The notes under the pieces were generated by a model. The model had not been told where the DNA came from. It worked only from the letters and a program-made list of their open reading frames with translations, and did no database searches. A stretch of DNA of 64,000 bases, from contig JAQGDQ010000217.1 of assembly GCA_030141605.1 (NCBI GenBank), positions 186,001-250,000 on the forward strand, written 5' to 3'. This stretch comes from Tubiluchus corallicola. Taxonomy: Eukaryota > Priapulida > Priapulimorpha > Priapulimorphida > Tubiluchidae. The position numbers and the translations under genes are program-made. Shown piece after piece: positions 13,601-27,714 of the stretch. Each line of letters opens with the position of its first letter. Within the stretch, counting starts at the first letter, position 1.

Positions 13601-16600
13601 TATTTTGCCAACTAAATATGCATTTTACAGTTAATTAAAGGAAAATCACTTTTTGTGTTGAGATGAGAAGGTTGCATTTATTAACTGGAAAAATAACAAA
13701 AAAACTAGTAATTAACACCAAAGATACTTTTCATTTTGTATAATTGTTACTCTGTTCTGCAGTCAGTAATGTCATACCCATAATAAACTCATTGCAATTT
13801 TGTCCAATATCTTTTCCTTCCCAGCCGTCAATAGCTTTCTGGAGTTCGTTCATCTTAGCTAGTGCAGCACGTCGACTCGTCCTGCCATGAAACCGCAAAG
13901 ACGTTTCACTGTAAAATATTCAAATTTTATGCTTTTGAAGAGACAAGTGCATTATATACAACATCCACAGCTTATGAATGGCATGAAGAATTGCACAGGG
14001 ATGCAGAAGCAAAAAAATGATAATTATAATAATAATAACATTAAGAGCAAATCATTAGTTGCACAATGCAGAATGAAGGAGGAAAACAATATTATAATAT
14101 TGACATAATTTTTTTTCACTTTCCATCAAATATCCAAACAAGGAGGTAATTATTACTTGCTGAACGTTAAGTTTTAAACTGGATTTGTCAAATCTATTAA
14201 TAATTTAGCTACTTGTGTTAACTTTTTGACATGAACATGGGTTTTTTTACACATTAGAGGGGTGCATTGTTGAGTTGTCACCACTGCCAAAATTAAATTA
14301 AGAAGTTGCTCGTTGCTCCAACATCATTTTGTGAATGTTACACATCATTCTGCGTGGATTATTTCTTGCAATTTTTCTGTTGCATGCCATTTCAATGGCT
14401 GTCCCATTAAAGCCCATATTTATAATTCACAAAATAAAAATGATTTGCTTTCTCATTCTTCAGTCGATCTTTATCAAAATCGAAGTGATTATTCACTCTT
14501 TAACCTTAACCCATCCCTCCACCAAATTTCATTGAAATTTAACAAAAATGTTTATGATATCTTGCAGGTATAATTTTTATTCATCAAATATAAGTATATT
14601 ACAACTAATCCTCTCTTAACGATGCTAATGTGTTCCAGCAAAACATGTCATTAAATGAAACGTCGTTATACAAAATAATGCCTTCCAAAGAAAACAATGT
14701 AAAAGCATTAAGTTGTGTGCCCTACCCAAAGATCAATAATGCATGGCCTACATAAGAATGCTCACTAAGTTACCCTGCAGGATGAAAATCAATAATGCCT
14801 GGCTATGCAAATCTCTAAGTTGTTTTGTTGGACACAAATTAATAATGCTTGGATCACAAATCAAAAACTTTATGACGTTTATTCCTGATAATTTTTAACT
14901 AAAAGCTAAAGAAACTAAACTTTGCAGTGAAAATTCAAATTTGAAACATAGACTTTTTTCTTACATATACATATCTTGCATCTATGCTTGTTTTTTTACA
15001 AAAAAAATCTAGCGATGATTGCTCAAGCTTTCTCTTTTCTGTTAAAACTTCTTTTCAACAATGAAAAGCATTAGCAACATCTTGTAACACTTTTGAACTT
15101 TGCTCTCTATGTGGGTTATTTTCACAGAAACATTCAAGTCTAGTGCCAATACTATATTTTTAGAAGCTTTTTTGCATATGTTTAACGCTAGCCACTTCTG
15201 ACTAATGCCCCTAAGAATATCTCTGACAACATAAATGCAAATGAGATGAACTCAGCAATAAGTAACCCAATATGTAATATGAAAGATTTTTAACAGAGGA
15301 CCTTCATCAAAGTGCTACAGCAATTAGTGGGTGGTCAGCAATGAAACACAGCTGCCGGCCTCTGACTGATTAGTGCAACAAATTATTATAGTGATTTCTG
15401 TTAATACGACAAGTGCAGCAAACAAAAGTACGGAACTTGAAAGCTGAAAAATCATCATTAAAATGAGACATCGGTTGTTAAGTAAATAAAAGGTGTCGTA
15501 AGTGGTAATATTATATGAAATTTTGTTTTCATTTTAAAACATTAAAAAAATTAGTCAACCCTCCCTGTCGCCGAAACAACCATGCTTTGAAATTTTACTG
15601 AAATTCATTCCCAAGTTTTTGAGATATCATCTTGACAAACAAATATATGACCAGTGAACACAGAACTTTCTTGATATTTCTTGGTAGACGCAATTACTAA
15701 GAACTAAACTTCACTCTACGAATTTCATATATACGAACACATACTCTGGCTTTTTCTTAGGAAGGCTGCCTTTTGTTAACCGGTCTAAAACTACTTGTAG
15801 AGGATACATTGCACTATCAGCTTGTTCTAGAGTCTCCTTGTCTTCAGGGTCCGGAGATAACTTCAATAATTGCTGTAAAAATTATTAACTTATAAAACAA
15901 CAAGCTCTGTGCAATCCAACAAAGAACTGAAATATTACTATAAATAACTGCTTTGTTTTTATGGCACTAATTTAGTTAAGGCCTAAATGTTACGTCATTC
16001 ATAGTAGTTTTTAGGAGAATTGTAACTTCTTTATTGAAATTAATTTAATAATTATTTTGATTAATTTTCTTAAAAATGTATACTGCCAGAACTAGTGTAA
16101 TTTAAGCATTAATAAGCATAAGCTCCTATGTCACATAAACATTTTATCGTTCCACTTTACGATCACATTTTTAGGAAGACATGCAAAACAAATAAAAAGC
16201 CAAACCTTAATCCTTTCAAAATATTGCAGGCAGTGATATACAGGTCCAAGTAATAACTTTGGCAGTACATACTTAACAGTGGAAGTGAACCCTTGGCCAG
16301 CAGACTGTAAAAAATGAAAAAATAAATAAATAAGTGAAATTATTTGATTTTCCTCATGGCACATTTTCACAAAAACTTGTATTTGATAAAAAAAAACAAT
16401 GTGTGATGAACTAAACGATGTATTCAAAATCGTTCCATTAACAGCAACGTACCCCTAGCGAACGTAGAACATCAGGCCTCTGTAGTAATGTGTTGAGCCG
16501 ATCTCGACCATTTGGCTTTAGAATTTCTACAGTATAGCTTTCATAGACCATCCATTCTGCCGTCTTTAAAGTACAAACACACAAAAGTAAAATTAAAAAC

Positions 16601-19600
16601 TTCAGATATAGCTATTCCGCTTGCCCATTTCCAATATCAACATGAATACCATAACAGTATATGTATTTATAATCACTGCTAGAATAATCAAAATGGCTAC
16701 TAAAATCTTAATTGGTCTACCTCAGCCATTTCCTCAAAGCAGCTGCCGACTGTCGCACAACTACTATCATCGGTCATCTCAAGGGTGTCTTCTATTAGAC
16801 CAAGGAATGTGACAGACGCGCGATGCACATCAACTATGTTACTAAATATCACATCTATGTCCTGCAAGGAAACATACACAAAGTGAAACATGTCTCTGAA
16901 AGTAATAAAACAATGCAAATAATAAGTGGCTATAAACTACAAACATACTTACGTAGTATATTTTTGTATAGTAATTTAGATATTATATAATTGACATCTA
17001 TTCATCCTCACAAATAACACAATGCTCAAAACAAAATTATGACAATTATAATTACTTCCGAAAGTTCACACTAAGACTAAAGTGCTCAACTTATATCATA
17101 ATGCTTTGCTCAGATTAGTAATAAATAAACCTTTTATAATACTTGGGGTCAATTTAGCAATACACAGTATACATTACACAGTTCAATTTCAAAATTATTA
17201 CTTAAATTACTGTTCAGCATAATGCATCAATGTATTACGACATGTTGCTTTATAACTGTTCAACCCATGTTTCAAAACATTCATTTATTTATATTATTTA
17301 CAATTTAAAGGGGAATAGGACACAATTTTAAGCTACAGCTGTAAATAACCTAATGTATAAAACATTGAAAGAGAACATAATAGTTTGTAAGAGTGATTTA
17401 GGGTTGATTACTACCATGGAAGTTTAACTTCATGTTCGTATAGTGTTACATGCATTTCGCCATTCAATAGTTAGATGGAAACAGCATCTATACCGCGGAA
17501 ATGCAATGTACAGAAAATAGGTGCTGTATCTCTCAGTTCAGTTCTAACGTATCACTTTTGCAAACACATGCAATGCCCTCACAGAATATTTGAGCTATTG
17601 CAAAATTATGTTCAGTTCTGAAGTCATGGTTTGCTGCTCTCACTGGCCAGTAATCAAGTTTTTAAGTTATTACTTAATTATCAGAACCACTTTAGCATTA
17701 TTTTAGATGTTAAAATGTATACCTTTACCATACTTCAAAATAGACTTCTTTTCCTTTAAGCAATTCATAAAGACAGTTTATTTAAATGTTCTTGTTCAGA
17801 TCAACAAAAAAATATTAGGAGTCAAAATTTTAAATTAATATCCGTGCTAATCTTTCATTTAGATACTTATTAAGATTGAGACAGTTAAAAAGAAAGTGCT
17901 AATCACAGATTCAGGGGAAAACAAAGGTTATTCACAATACTGAAACGCACGATACTAATTTTGGTTTGAACTTTGTAAATTAATAGAAAATATAGATGTT
18001 TAAAGGAAAAAAACAATCCTTGGGCAACATTTATTGCATTTAAGCAATTAAAAAATTTGAAATCACCTCGTAATACGTGCATAAAAGTGCCTTGCTTAAA
18101 AATGCAAGATAAAAATAAATTTAAATATTTCTTATCCCGCCAAGCGAACATCATTGCTGGCATATTTGAAAATGATTTAAGCTGGTGCCTGCTGGGAAAC
18201 ACGAATGCCATGAAGGCAAGCTGTGGTGAAAGTACGCAATGCAAAATTTCTACAGTTCACTCAGAAGTTCTGTTATTCTAGTGGTGTGTTTAACAGCGTT
18301 TATGTAAAACTTAGTCATTGGATCAATTATGACGCAATTTAAAGTAGTTACATAGTTTTAATCCACAGAATTATACCTTAAAAATTTATTAATTGTTTAT
18401 TAATTGTGTAAATAATTAATTTACAAAATTCTGCTGACTTTCAGATGTGCATTCAAACACATGATGCTATGTTTCGTTCAAAATAAGCAAGCCCAAAAGT
18501 GAAGTGATCGCGACTTCAAATTGATTTTACTAATTAGGCGAGATGTCCATCACAATTTCATTGCTGAAACTTTGTAACATTTTTCGCAAATATTAAAATA
18601 AGCTCAACTTTCCTAAAGATTGACTTTTGCTTTAAACACAAATCTGAGTCAAGTTGCTGACCCTTTTAAGAGCAGTATCACCTAATGCACACAACTTGTT
18701 GATACTATAAAAACATACAATCTTGAAATATAAAATAAGCACTTTCTATAAAGGCTGTTAATTACTCTTAACATAGAAGTTTTAATCATTACTGATTTTA
18801 TTAACCCATCCAATTACCTGATCTAACAACAGTTTGAAAATTTTGCATTGTTGGCAAACTTAATGTTAAAAAGCTATGTTTTCACAACTCACAAATGAAA
18901 AACCTTGTCAGTCATATGGTACATATTTTTCAGAAGGCCTAAGTAAAATTGCCACTTGATCAAGTTATTGGAGAACTATGATGGTGATTCTTCCTGCAAT
19001 TCATTGCTAATAGCAGGGAAGAATTTTTTGACTGGAACAAAACTTAATTTTTTCAGAAAATAAAAAGGACTCACTTTGCTTCGTGGAAACAAGTCTACAA
19101 ATGGAGCTCGAAAAACTTTGACAATCATGTTCAAATCTCGGATGTACTGAGTCTCTTCGTGAATCATGTCTTTGATGGCCTCACTGTATGTTAATGACAC
19201 CCGATTGGTAGGCTCCTCTTCCACGGACAGCAGAACGTCATCATCCTGATGAAACATGTCCATGAGGACCTACAACGACAAGATCAAAATCCAAATGTAG
19301 CACTCTTCATCAACAGTGCAACCATTGACCTTTAATAGTACATAATGTAATGTATTCTATTCAGTGTTAGGGAGGTGTTCAACTCATAAGAGAAATAAGA
19401 CATGTGCAAGCTTGTTCAGTAAATTTTGAATCAGTAAAATCAGTGACAATCACTTAGTCCACATGTTATAAAACCACAAGATCACAAGCCAACATTTTGG
19501 TAACAAACTAACAATCACTATAGCAACATAAATCACTATAGTCATTTATTTTGAACAGACCATGGTCTGAGATATTAGCATTATTCTTTGACATAGCACT

Positions 19601-22246
19601 CAAGGTAAAATTTAATGCATTATATTGTTTGAGCCATTTTATAGACATAAAGGTTATTATCTCTTACATATGTTTTGTCACTTATATTTCATATTGCACT
19701 TTGCATTTTGCTGTATATGTGTGGTTTCGTTATAAGGCCAATAAAGCTATATTGTTGTACAATTAAATTGCTTTAGTAATGATTCAGTAAGCCATCAAAG
19801 GTCACATTAATTAAATAAGTACTTCTTTGAGACAGAGTACACAGGAACAACAATAAGTACCTTGTCAGCACACATTGCTACTCTGATATCTTGACAGGTG
19901 ATTTCATCATGTCGAATATTTTTTACGTAGTTTCCTGCAAGCTGAAAACAACCAAAAGTTGTTAGGTAAATTTGGCATAAAATGTTTAATTGAATATAAT
20001 ACAATAGCAAAGTCTTAATAAATTGTCAAAATGAAGATACCCGAGAGGGGAAAAAACATGCAAATATGTCATGCGTGCAAATGCTTCAGCACTTTAAGAA
20101 CAAATTACTGGATAAGCTGTGCAGGAAAATACCTTTAGGATGTCTGCTGAAATATATTCTAACACAGCCACGATGTAAAGTGTTGTACTATAGTCGACCT
20201 TATATTGTAACACTTCCTGTAAGTAAAAAAATAAATAAATACATGAACAACAAATTTAATAAGATCAGTTCTAAAAAGTCAGTCAAAATTTTCGATTTCT
20301 TCATGACAACTGCTGATGTTACAAACTGCATAGCTGAAACTAATGTTCAGAATGACGGAAAACTTTAGTACAGTGGTGAGTGACACAGTCCACAAGCAAT
20401 GACTTTTACGCGACCGTGAAACTGAAATGTGCAAATATTTAAACAAAACAGCTGACCTTTTGTAGAAGTGGGTGAATTTTGTCTACAGGCAGTACCAAGG
20501 GACATTTCTTTTTCCCTTTTTGCACTGCTTCCTGAGCATCTTTCATTGCCCACTTGTCTATCGGATTGGGAAAAGTTTTACTAACTCTTTCTTCAACGTC
20601 CTGCAAAAATAGTAAACATTTTTAATAAGTAAATTAATTAGTTACATTTAAAATCATCCAAATAGTTTTCCAGTATGTTGCGACATTCGTAGGTTGCCGT
20701 CGGTTTTAGCAAAAACGAAGCTGATGATGATCTATGAGGGTTAAAATATACAGAAAAATTATGTGGATGATTTGCATGAAAGTGCTGCGAAATTACAAGT
20801 CCAGAGACCATGAAAAACAATTGAACAGGCGCCTGACAACAGATTAAGGCAGACTCTTAGATGTGATTTTAAGAAACCAATTAATAATGCTCCTACAGAG
20901 GAACAAATGCTAGTCCATATAAATCAAAGAACCTCTAGAAATATTATATGGAAAATCTGATATCTTTTTATATAGGCAAAAAGTGTCGTTACCTATTAAC
21001 AGAATTCAAAAGAAAGAGCATATAAGTGAATATAGTAACCCTGTGATAAATCTTAAGAATTCTTGCTCTTCGCAACACCTAATCGATATCACAGCCAATT
21101 AACCAATTATCAGCTATGTACATTTACCTGATATGTGTGCGGCTGTGATGCACATAACATTCCAAGTAACTTAAGTATAAGGCTTTCAATGTATTCAAGA
21201 GCATCTTGCTTTGAACTCAAGTAATGGTGTACTTGTCGCTGTACCTGCACAATCAAATAATATTCATTCAACAACCACAAATTTTGAAACATAAAACATT
21301 ATTAAAACCAGTTACAAATAAAGGAATATTATAGTTCACAGCTGGATAAAACGTTAAAGTGCTGTATAAATTTGCAAATAAATTACACAGTTTGTGAAAC
21401 TGTCACACTTACAAAGTCACAATTCAAGGTTCTATATAACCTCATTTGGAGTACTGTAGTCTACAGCACCAGGCTGGTGTTTCAGATTGTTACCTTATAC
21501 CACTTGGCAGAATGTAAAATCATGTTGTCAGTCTGGTCGGGTCTGACTACTGTCTTTATTCTCTTTCATCACCTCACCACCCATTATTCATTATTCGTTT
21601 TATTGTATTATATGTTATATCATTGTACGATAGTCTAGTCTGAATGTAAACTAAATTGTTTGATTCATAACTTTTGCTGTGAACGAATTCAACTGATCCG
21701 CATTTTCCAGAACGTGATGCCCACAAGGAAAAGTCACAAAGAATAAAATTGTTTACATGTACAAATCAACATAATTAATGAAGCTGTTAATGTAACAAAG
21801 TGCTTGGATTAATAACTCTAATAAAACATTGTTTTGTCGATCAACAGCATTAAAAATAGGCACAACAATAACAGGATCAAAATAACTTAAATTAGACTTG
21901 ACCTAATGACAAAACTATAGAAAATCTTTATATATATATATTAAGTGACAATGATGCTAAATTGGCCTCAAAATAAACCACAGTGTAGTACTTGTCAAAA
22001 TAGGTTAAGTAAGAGGAAAAGTTTGTGCTGCACTTAAAGATATCATAATCAGTTTTGAGTGCAGTAAATCGTTAAATAACGACTAACTAGGAATGTGAAT
22101 AGTGACTAATTAGGGATGCTGCAACACTGCATGATTTGGGCAATACACGCCTTACAACTAACCTTTTGCAGCGACTCCAGAAAGAGCCCTTTCCATTTTG
22201 CAACATTATCATCCGAAGTAAAATCGTACGGTTGCAAATCTGGCAT
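4648..22246 (-). CDS. SOS: Son of sevenless, Ras/Rac guanine nucleotide exchange factor (complete)
   Basis: Coding exons in transcript order: 22246-22163, 21244-21128, 20600-20457, 20216-20133, 19941-19861, 19269-19075, 16861-16721, 16563-16453, 16304-16206, 15872-15745, 13908-13778, 13375-13190, 12711-12594, 12195-12112, 11671-11449, 11116-10986, 10481-10325, 9911-9810, 9556-9401, 8510-8328, 7687-7570, 7234-7062, 6589-6473, 6127-5899, 5357-4648. Phases all agree: 4,002 nt, 1,333 aa. The ATG at 22246 sits in a good context (ACCATGC). Domains by approximate residue: histone folds 1-190 ([15 protein letters not shown]), DH 200-400 ([29 protein letters not shown]), PH 435-545 ([12 protein letters not shown]), REM 590-740 ([20 protein letters not shown]), CDC25 770-1015 ([37 protein letters not shown]), then a proline-rich tail with Grb2/Drk SH3-type sites ([20 protein letters not shown]). 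SOS loads GTP on Ras downstream of receptor tyrosine kinases. A single gene is seen, so vertebrate SOS1/2 naming does not apply. Confidence 0.96.
9068..9155 (-). repeat. Possible tRNA-derived SINE remnant in a SOS intron
   Basis: On the minus strand this reads a box-A-like TAGCAGTATAGTA, a segment resembling an anticodon arm, then GATTCGAGTCCC, a good match to the tRNA box B. It lies in the SOS intron 8511-9400. Neither a complete cloverleaf nor a target-site duplication could be established. It may share ancestry with the segment at 2405-2475, but the two differ greatly. Confidence 0.3.
14612..15497. mobile_element. Decayed MITE-like element in a SOS intron (same family as 61269-62130)
   Basis: It shares ordered blocks with the better-preserved copy at 61269-62130: TTCCAGCAAAACATG near the left end, AATTAATAATGCTTGG and TTTGAAACATA inside, a block resembling ATGCAAATGAGATGAACTCA, and a right end with ATTAAAATGAGACATCGG then GTTGTTAAG. 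Terminal repeats are degraded, so the borders are approximate. It fills much of SOS intron 13909-15744 and has no coding capacity. Confidence 0.6.
16862..19074 (-). other. Largest SOS intron, nothing recognised
   Basis: Intron between the exon ending in PRSK and the exon starting [10 protein letters not shown], 2.2 kb and AT-rich. I looked for a small extra exon, because the join is slightly shorter than vertebrate SOS here. None is required, since the reading frame continues directly. Confidence 0.6.
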
Positions 22247-22660
22247 GGTATTACTTGTTAATTTTTGCTAATTTATGTTGCAAAACCTGCGCGTGTGTTA
22301 TCACCATCTAATACAGACGACCCGTATTTACATAATATTACACAAATTCTTGTAGTTTCTGCCCTTTCAGCAAGCTGAAGTTGGCGAAAAAAACAAAATC
22401 AAGATGGCAGTTTTAAACGGACATCGCGTTTTCTTCTTAATAAACTAGAAACGGAGCCGACAATTATTAATCGTTGGCAGATTTCTCAATTTTGAAAGAA
22501 AGCCTATGTAACAGAAGACACTCGAGTCATTATTTCACTAACAAAATCACGGAAATCTAGCTTATTATTATAAAATTTCGATAACAGGACCTCGCGTTTA
22601 GCCCTATAATTTTCACACGATGTGTTCGCCATCTAGTGTGGAATTAAGATAAGTTCAGGA
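22247..22660 (-). promoter_or_regulatory. Presumed SOS 5' UTR and promoter region
   Basis: This is the region immediately upstream of the SOS start codon. It contains AAGATGGC near 22401 on the plus strand and CGCCATC near 22629, which resemble YY1-type promoter motifs seen at many animal housekeeping promoters. No TATA box stands out. The assignment rests mainly on position. Confidence 0.3.
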
Positions 22661-23679
22661 AAGTTAATTTAATCGTGTTTCGTTTTTCTGCACATTGTCC
22701 GCATTCTGTGATTTCTGTACAGTGCAAAACTGTACACAACGTACAGTGCTGGCGCACAGGATCTATAGTTACTCTATAAATGCAAAAATAAAAGGCAGTA
22801 AATAAAGGCAAATTATTACTTTTGAGAAAAAATGCAATCAAAGTTTGCAGTCCTGCCCCCAAATCATTATATCGTCATTATAATAGCAAGAAAAAGTGCC
22901 ATCCATTTGGTACGAACGCATCAAAATCTTAATTTTGTTAGCTGTTACTTACTACTGCCTCTTATAATAGGCCCAAGTAAGCCGAAATTATAGTATACAT
23001 GTTCAACATGTTTGAAGGACGTGTATTAGAACCATTTTGCTTGTAAAATTCGTTTGCTTTTGGCCTGGCAGTGTAAGTTTTTCAATTCGCTTTGTTTTAC
23101 ATGACAAAATTCTGGCTATAAAAGCATGCGTTTGTAATAATGCATGCCCACGGATTTAAATAACGCACTTGCACATAGAGTGTGCATATCTGACTGATAT
23201 GTATTAAAACTGTACATAATAGTTTTTTGTTTTACAATGGCTTGCTTAGTTTTACTGCAATTAATAATGATCGATGTAAAACTCATTTGCAAATTTGTTG
23301 TATATGCTGAGTAAACAGTTCTTGGCAGTGATGCTGTTATCCATCAAGCAAACATTGTCTGCATACGTCACATACAAGGACAGTACCCTTCCCTGATGGA
23401 ATCTATACTTTTTACATGAAAATGAGCGTGGATATAATCACCCTAATCTACACTTAATATCTGATTAACATAAAAATTGCTTATACACATATACAAAGCT
23501 ATATACTGAAATATATATAGCCACATATATATATTTAGAAATACAATGTATATATTGTATAGCTAGGCACGGGGCTGTTCACATGAGCATTGCTTTCTGA
23601 GAAAAAAACGGTTAACATGTCCCAGAGATGAAAATTGTTAGTTAGAGGCACTCATTCGCACTTTACAGTGTGTGGTTCC

Positions 23680-23740
23680 ATACATACATACATACATACA
23701 TACATACATACATACATACATACATACATACATACATACA
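23680..23740. repeat. (CATA)n microsatellite
   Basis: About 15 uninterrupted CATA units. The tetranucleotide repeat makes an open frame of repeated TYIH residues that is not a gene. Confidence 0.95.
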
Positions 23741-24241
23741 AGTATTATAATTATTACGGTTATTGTAACTTGATCTGTCAATTGAGTGATTATAAGATGA
23801 AATTTAACTCTAAACCTGTTAATAACAATTCAGAATATTATAGCGAATCTTGGATGTTGTTCTTGTATGCTGTTATCTAAGTTGAGATTATGATGTCAGA
23901 AACACAGATGTAATGTTTCATGGATTCAAGGTTAGCAGTTAGAGCATATTCCTGAGATGTATGTCTTCTGATGATTGTACTTTTCCAAAAAACCTTCTTC
24001 ATATAAGCAAGACGGTTTTTTCAGATACATGCCGATATTGTCTACTCTATATATCCGTCATTACGAGCCATAATAAATGATTGTAATTAAAACAACCACG
24101 TGATACAACAAAACAACTCGTTTTCGATTTCCCAACTATTGGTAGTTACAATAGTTACAGAATTTAGAAAATTTTCAGTTTACTAAGAGTGTAAAATACT
24201 TTATAAACAGCCATTGTCAACTGACTGAACATGCCTCTTTC

Positions 24242-25015
24242 CTAAAAACAGCAACTATATATATTTATAAAATTGTCTGCAACTGTTTTGATTGCAAAAA
24301 TTTGGTTGGCACAATGGTACCCTTTTCGGAACCCTAATTGTTTATTAGTTAATAATTTCTGTTCTTCACGGTAACTTTGAATACGTTCATTATAAACTGT
24401 TGCGAACAGTTTACTCAGGCAGCTAGATACAGCGATACATCTGTAATTACTACGCATATCTGCGTCATCAGTTTTATAAATAGGCACAATATGGCTCTCA
24501 GACAAAATGCGTGGATATACACCAGTTGAATAAATCAGATTATATAATTTACATAAACTAGGTCCTATTAGAACTACTGACGATTTTAAAATTTCATTTG
24601 TTATAAAATAGTCTGTGCAAGACTTGTTATTGTTTAATCTGTTTACACTCTTATTGATTTCCTGTACAGTGAATATATAGTCAAGCTCAGAAAAACAGTG
24701 AGGTTCTTTCTTGAAAGTTTCTTCAATTTGAGGTATAAGCATCATTGGCAATATTGCTGTTCATAAGACTTTTAAAATAATTTAGCCATTCAGTAGGTTC
24801 AAATGGGGTTTTGTTATGTTTTGAATTTTTCTTCAGTTGTGAAATAGTATCCCAAAAGGCAGCAGGATTAGATTTTTCTAGATTTTTTAGCTGCCCGATT
24901 ACAGTTGATGTATATCGTCTCATAGTGGAACGTTGCAATTTCCTAAGTCTTTTTTTTAATAGCTGTTCTCTTAAAGCTCTATGGAAGGAATTTCTGGACA
25001 GCTTTTCATTTTAAG
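24242..25015 (-). pseudogene. Non-LTR retrotransposon fragment: linker and N-terminal reverse transcriptase
   Basis: Minus-strand frames encode a linker-like segment (NPAAFWDTISQLKKNSK) followed, after a frame change near 24735, by reverse transcriptase fingers: ILKSSVVLIGPSLCKLYNLI, then SNYRCIAVSSCLSKLF (the NYRPIA-type motif) and QLGFRKGYHCANQIF. The element stops before the catalytic palm, so no YADD motif is present, and no endonuclease domain is seen upstream. It is therefore a dead, truncated and frameshifted LINE. The clade was not determined. Related but non-overlapping RT pieces occur at 36183-36480 and 56750-57490. Confidence 0.85.
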
Positions 25016-27324
25016 TTTTTCATTATCTTTAATACTGCCTCGCAGTTCTTAGTAACCTAGAGTGTTTTATTTTTCAACATATTTTAACTTAGAGCGCCTT
25101 ACATGACCTAATCTAAGCAGTTTTGGGTTTTCAACCCTAATACAATGTTGATAAATTTCATTGATATTAAAACATGCCTCATCAACAATTCAACACCAAT
25201 TTTTTGCAATAGTTTTTAGTCATTTCTTGGGTATAATTACCGCTTAAAATGGTGGTACCTTTGCTTTGGCATTTCAAATTTTTTCAAGTCAGACCCCATT
25301 TAATTTGTGCAGGCCATAATGGTGCAGTCACCGACTGTTCGCCGTAACAGTGTGGGCGCAAACATTGCGTAGAAAAACGAAGATGACTGAAAAATTACAT
25401 TATTGCGCATATGTGCCCGACCATTTTACTTTCTGAAAACACTTTTACTTAAACTTATGTTAAATTTTGTACTTTTGCTGATTTTTATTTAAAGATAAAA
25501 AATAAATCGTGCAGAGGCCTAATCTCATTCTCGCGATTGTTGTTTTTACTCTTATTGTTTCTACCCATTTGAACGAAATGAGAAGTGAAAGTCGGACAAA
25601 TCTGAAGATGGAAGTTGCCCTGTGAGGTACCGACCAGTTTTTAAATTACTCATTTATAACTAGTCAGCAAGGAGTGTCAGTCAAATTATTGCGCCAATAT
25701 GCAGACGTGCATTGTCGTCTATTGGACTAACCTGTTCGATTAAAATGGGAGTATGAAAAAATAGCAACAACGAAGCATTGAAAGAAGTAGTTACAGCCTG
25801 ATTTTCAAAGATTATATTATTATGCATATTTGATGCCTGCAATGTTTGACTATTTATTGCAAGAAGTTCACTTTAACTAACCAACGTCTGTGCAGCACGC
25901 CTACACAAATTGTTTAGTTGATTGATTGAATGGAGTAGAGAAAATCAGCATATTCTTTTATAAACAAAATAAAAATCTCGGATGTCAAGCTAAAACTGAC
26001 AAACAAGTTTGATGAAAAAACTCATCGCCTAAATGGCCTTTAAGATAGAGTGCTGACAGGTGTCACTTTCTATTGATTTGTACAATTGCACATGTCTTAA
26101 ACGTGTGGCATTCCTGATTTGGTATGGCAGCGAGTTTTGCTGTGTTTACTAATAGTAATACTGTTAAGTATTAGTAATATTAGTAATAGTAATAATAAAA
26201 GTACGGAAACTTTGATGCGTTTGTGCTTACTAAATTCCTAAGTGCCGTGAATTTTTTCCCAAAATCAAATAAAATAAATGTGTGAGCACTTGCAAACCAA
26301 AACTGTCCACATGTTAGCATAGCTAAATAAAAGTGCGTTATGGTGCTTCAAAGTAGAATGCATCAAAAATTGGGTAAAATGTCAATTTTTTACAAAAATA
26401 ATTGCTAAATACATTGGCCTTTTATGGTCTGGCTGAATTAGTTTTTTTTATAACTTCTTATCTGCATTTTGTCAAAAATTAAACTCGCATTTTCAAACTC
26501 CAATAGTTGTTCGTGGTGGAAGCAGTCATTTTGCTTGACTTTTTTCCAATGTCAAGTCCAGGTCTTTGTTTGGAAGTGCCAACTATAGGATTTAAATGTA
26601 ACTTCATTGAGCTTTTGCAAAGCAAGCATCTGTTCATACAGTTGCTACGTGTTTTTGTAGAAGTGCGACAAAGAACAATGGCAAACTTTAACAGCGATTT
26701 TCTTAAGGATTATATTTTTCAGTGTGCTGCCTGAAGTGCAAATGCAATGTGGTCTATATCTGACAGGTAGAAATAACATAGGGCAGTGCACTTCGGGCCA
26801 GAATTTCAACGCGAATCCCTGAATCCATTCACGCCAATGCCCATTACCACGAATGTCATTAGATTCGCAGAGGTTTTATCTGGATGTTGAAAAATAAACT
26901 AAATACTGGCACTAATGTGACTTTTTCGGTTTTAGCCTAGTGCTAGCTTGTATGTTGCCATATTGCGCTTGGGAGCTTACTTAGTTACTTCACAAGTATG
27001 TTTGGTGCACTGCACTTAAATTGTAGGGATCTACTGTCATTTTTAAACCAACAAGAATGCAGACTCCAGGTTGACAGTGTAAAGTTTGGAAATGGCAGAT
27101 TTGTCAAGTTATTAGTAAAATTTTGCATGTTTCGCTTAAATTTTGAGCAGTAATTGTTCCAAATGCTTGTTATGTACACACTTCTTGATGAAGAAAATGA
27201 TGATTGTGATTCACTGACAAACAGCAGAATCGACAAACTTCTAAATGGCTTGCAGACTGAATCAGGAAATGTTAGGTCTCATTCTGAAAAAAAAGTCACT
27301 ACTTATAGTGATTAATTCTTATTA

Positions 27325-27714
27325 TACACTCATATCTCGGTTTGCTGGACCTCGCTTTTATGGATATCAGAAGAATCAGACAAAATCTTGACTACTAACA
27401 AGTCTGGCATACTACGGACACAGTCCGTTGTTTCGTAAGCGGACCACTAGTTGGTCGCCTGTCACTTTGTTTACGTCATGTAGAAAAAATGTAGAGTCAA
27501 TTATGCAGAGTTATTTGAGTTAATTACTGATAGCTTTCATATACTCTTGCGTAGTATGTATTTTGCCCATACTAGACGTTTTTGGGACAATTAGGCGATT
27601 GATTCTACATTACCGTGTGTGTAATATATGTCGCTTACTGTATTAGCTTAGTATGGGTAATTACGGACAATCGACAAATTCGGAAAATGTCTAGCAAACC
27701 GAGATATGAATGTA
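27325..27714. mobile_element. TA-flanked MITE with about 24-bp terminal inverted repeats
   Basis: The left end TACACTCATATCTCGGTTTG is mirrored by the right end, whose reverse complement reads TACATTCATATCTCGGTTTG; both continue with GCT. TA is at both edges, as expected for Tc1/mariner-type insertion. The element is 390 bp and non-coding. A partial relative lies at 60510-60660. Confidence 0.88.
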
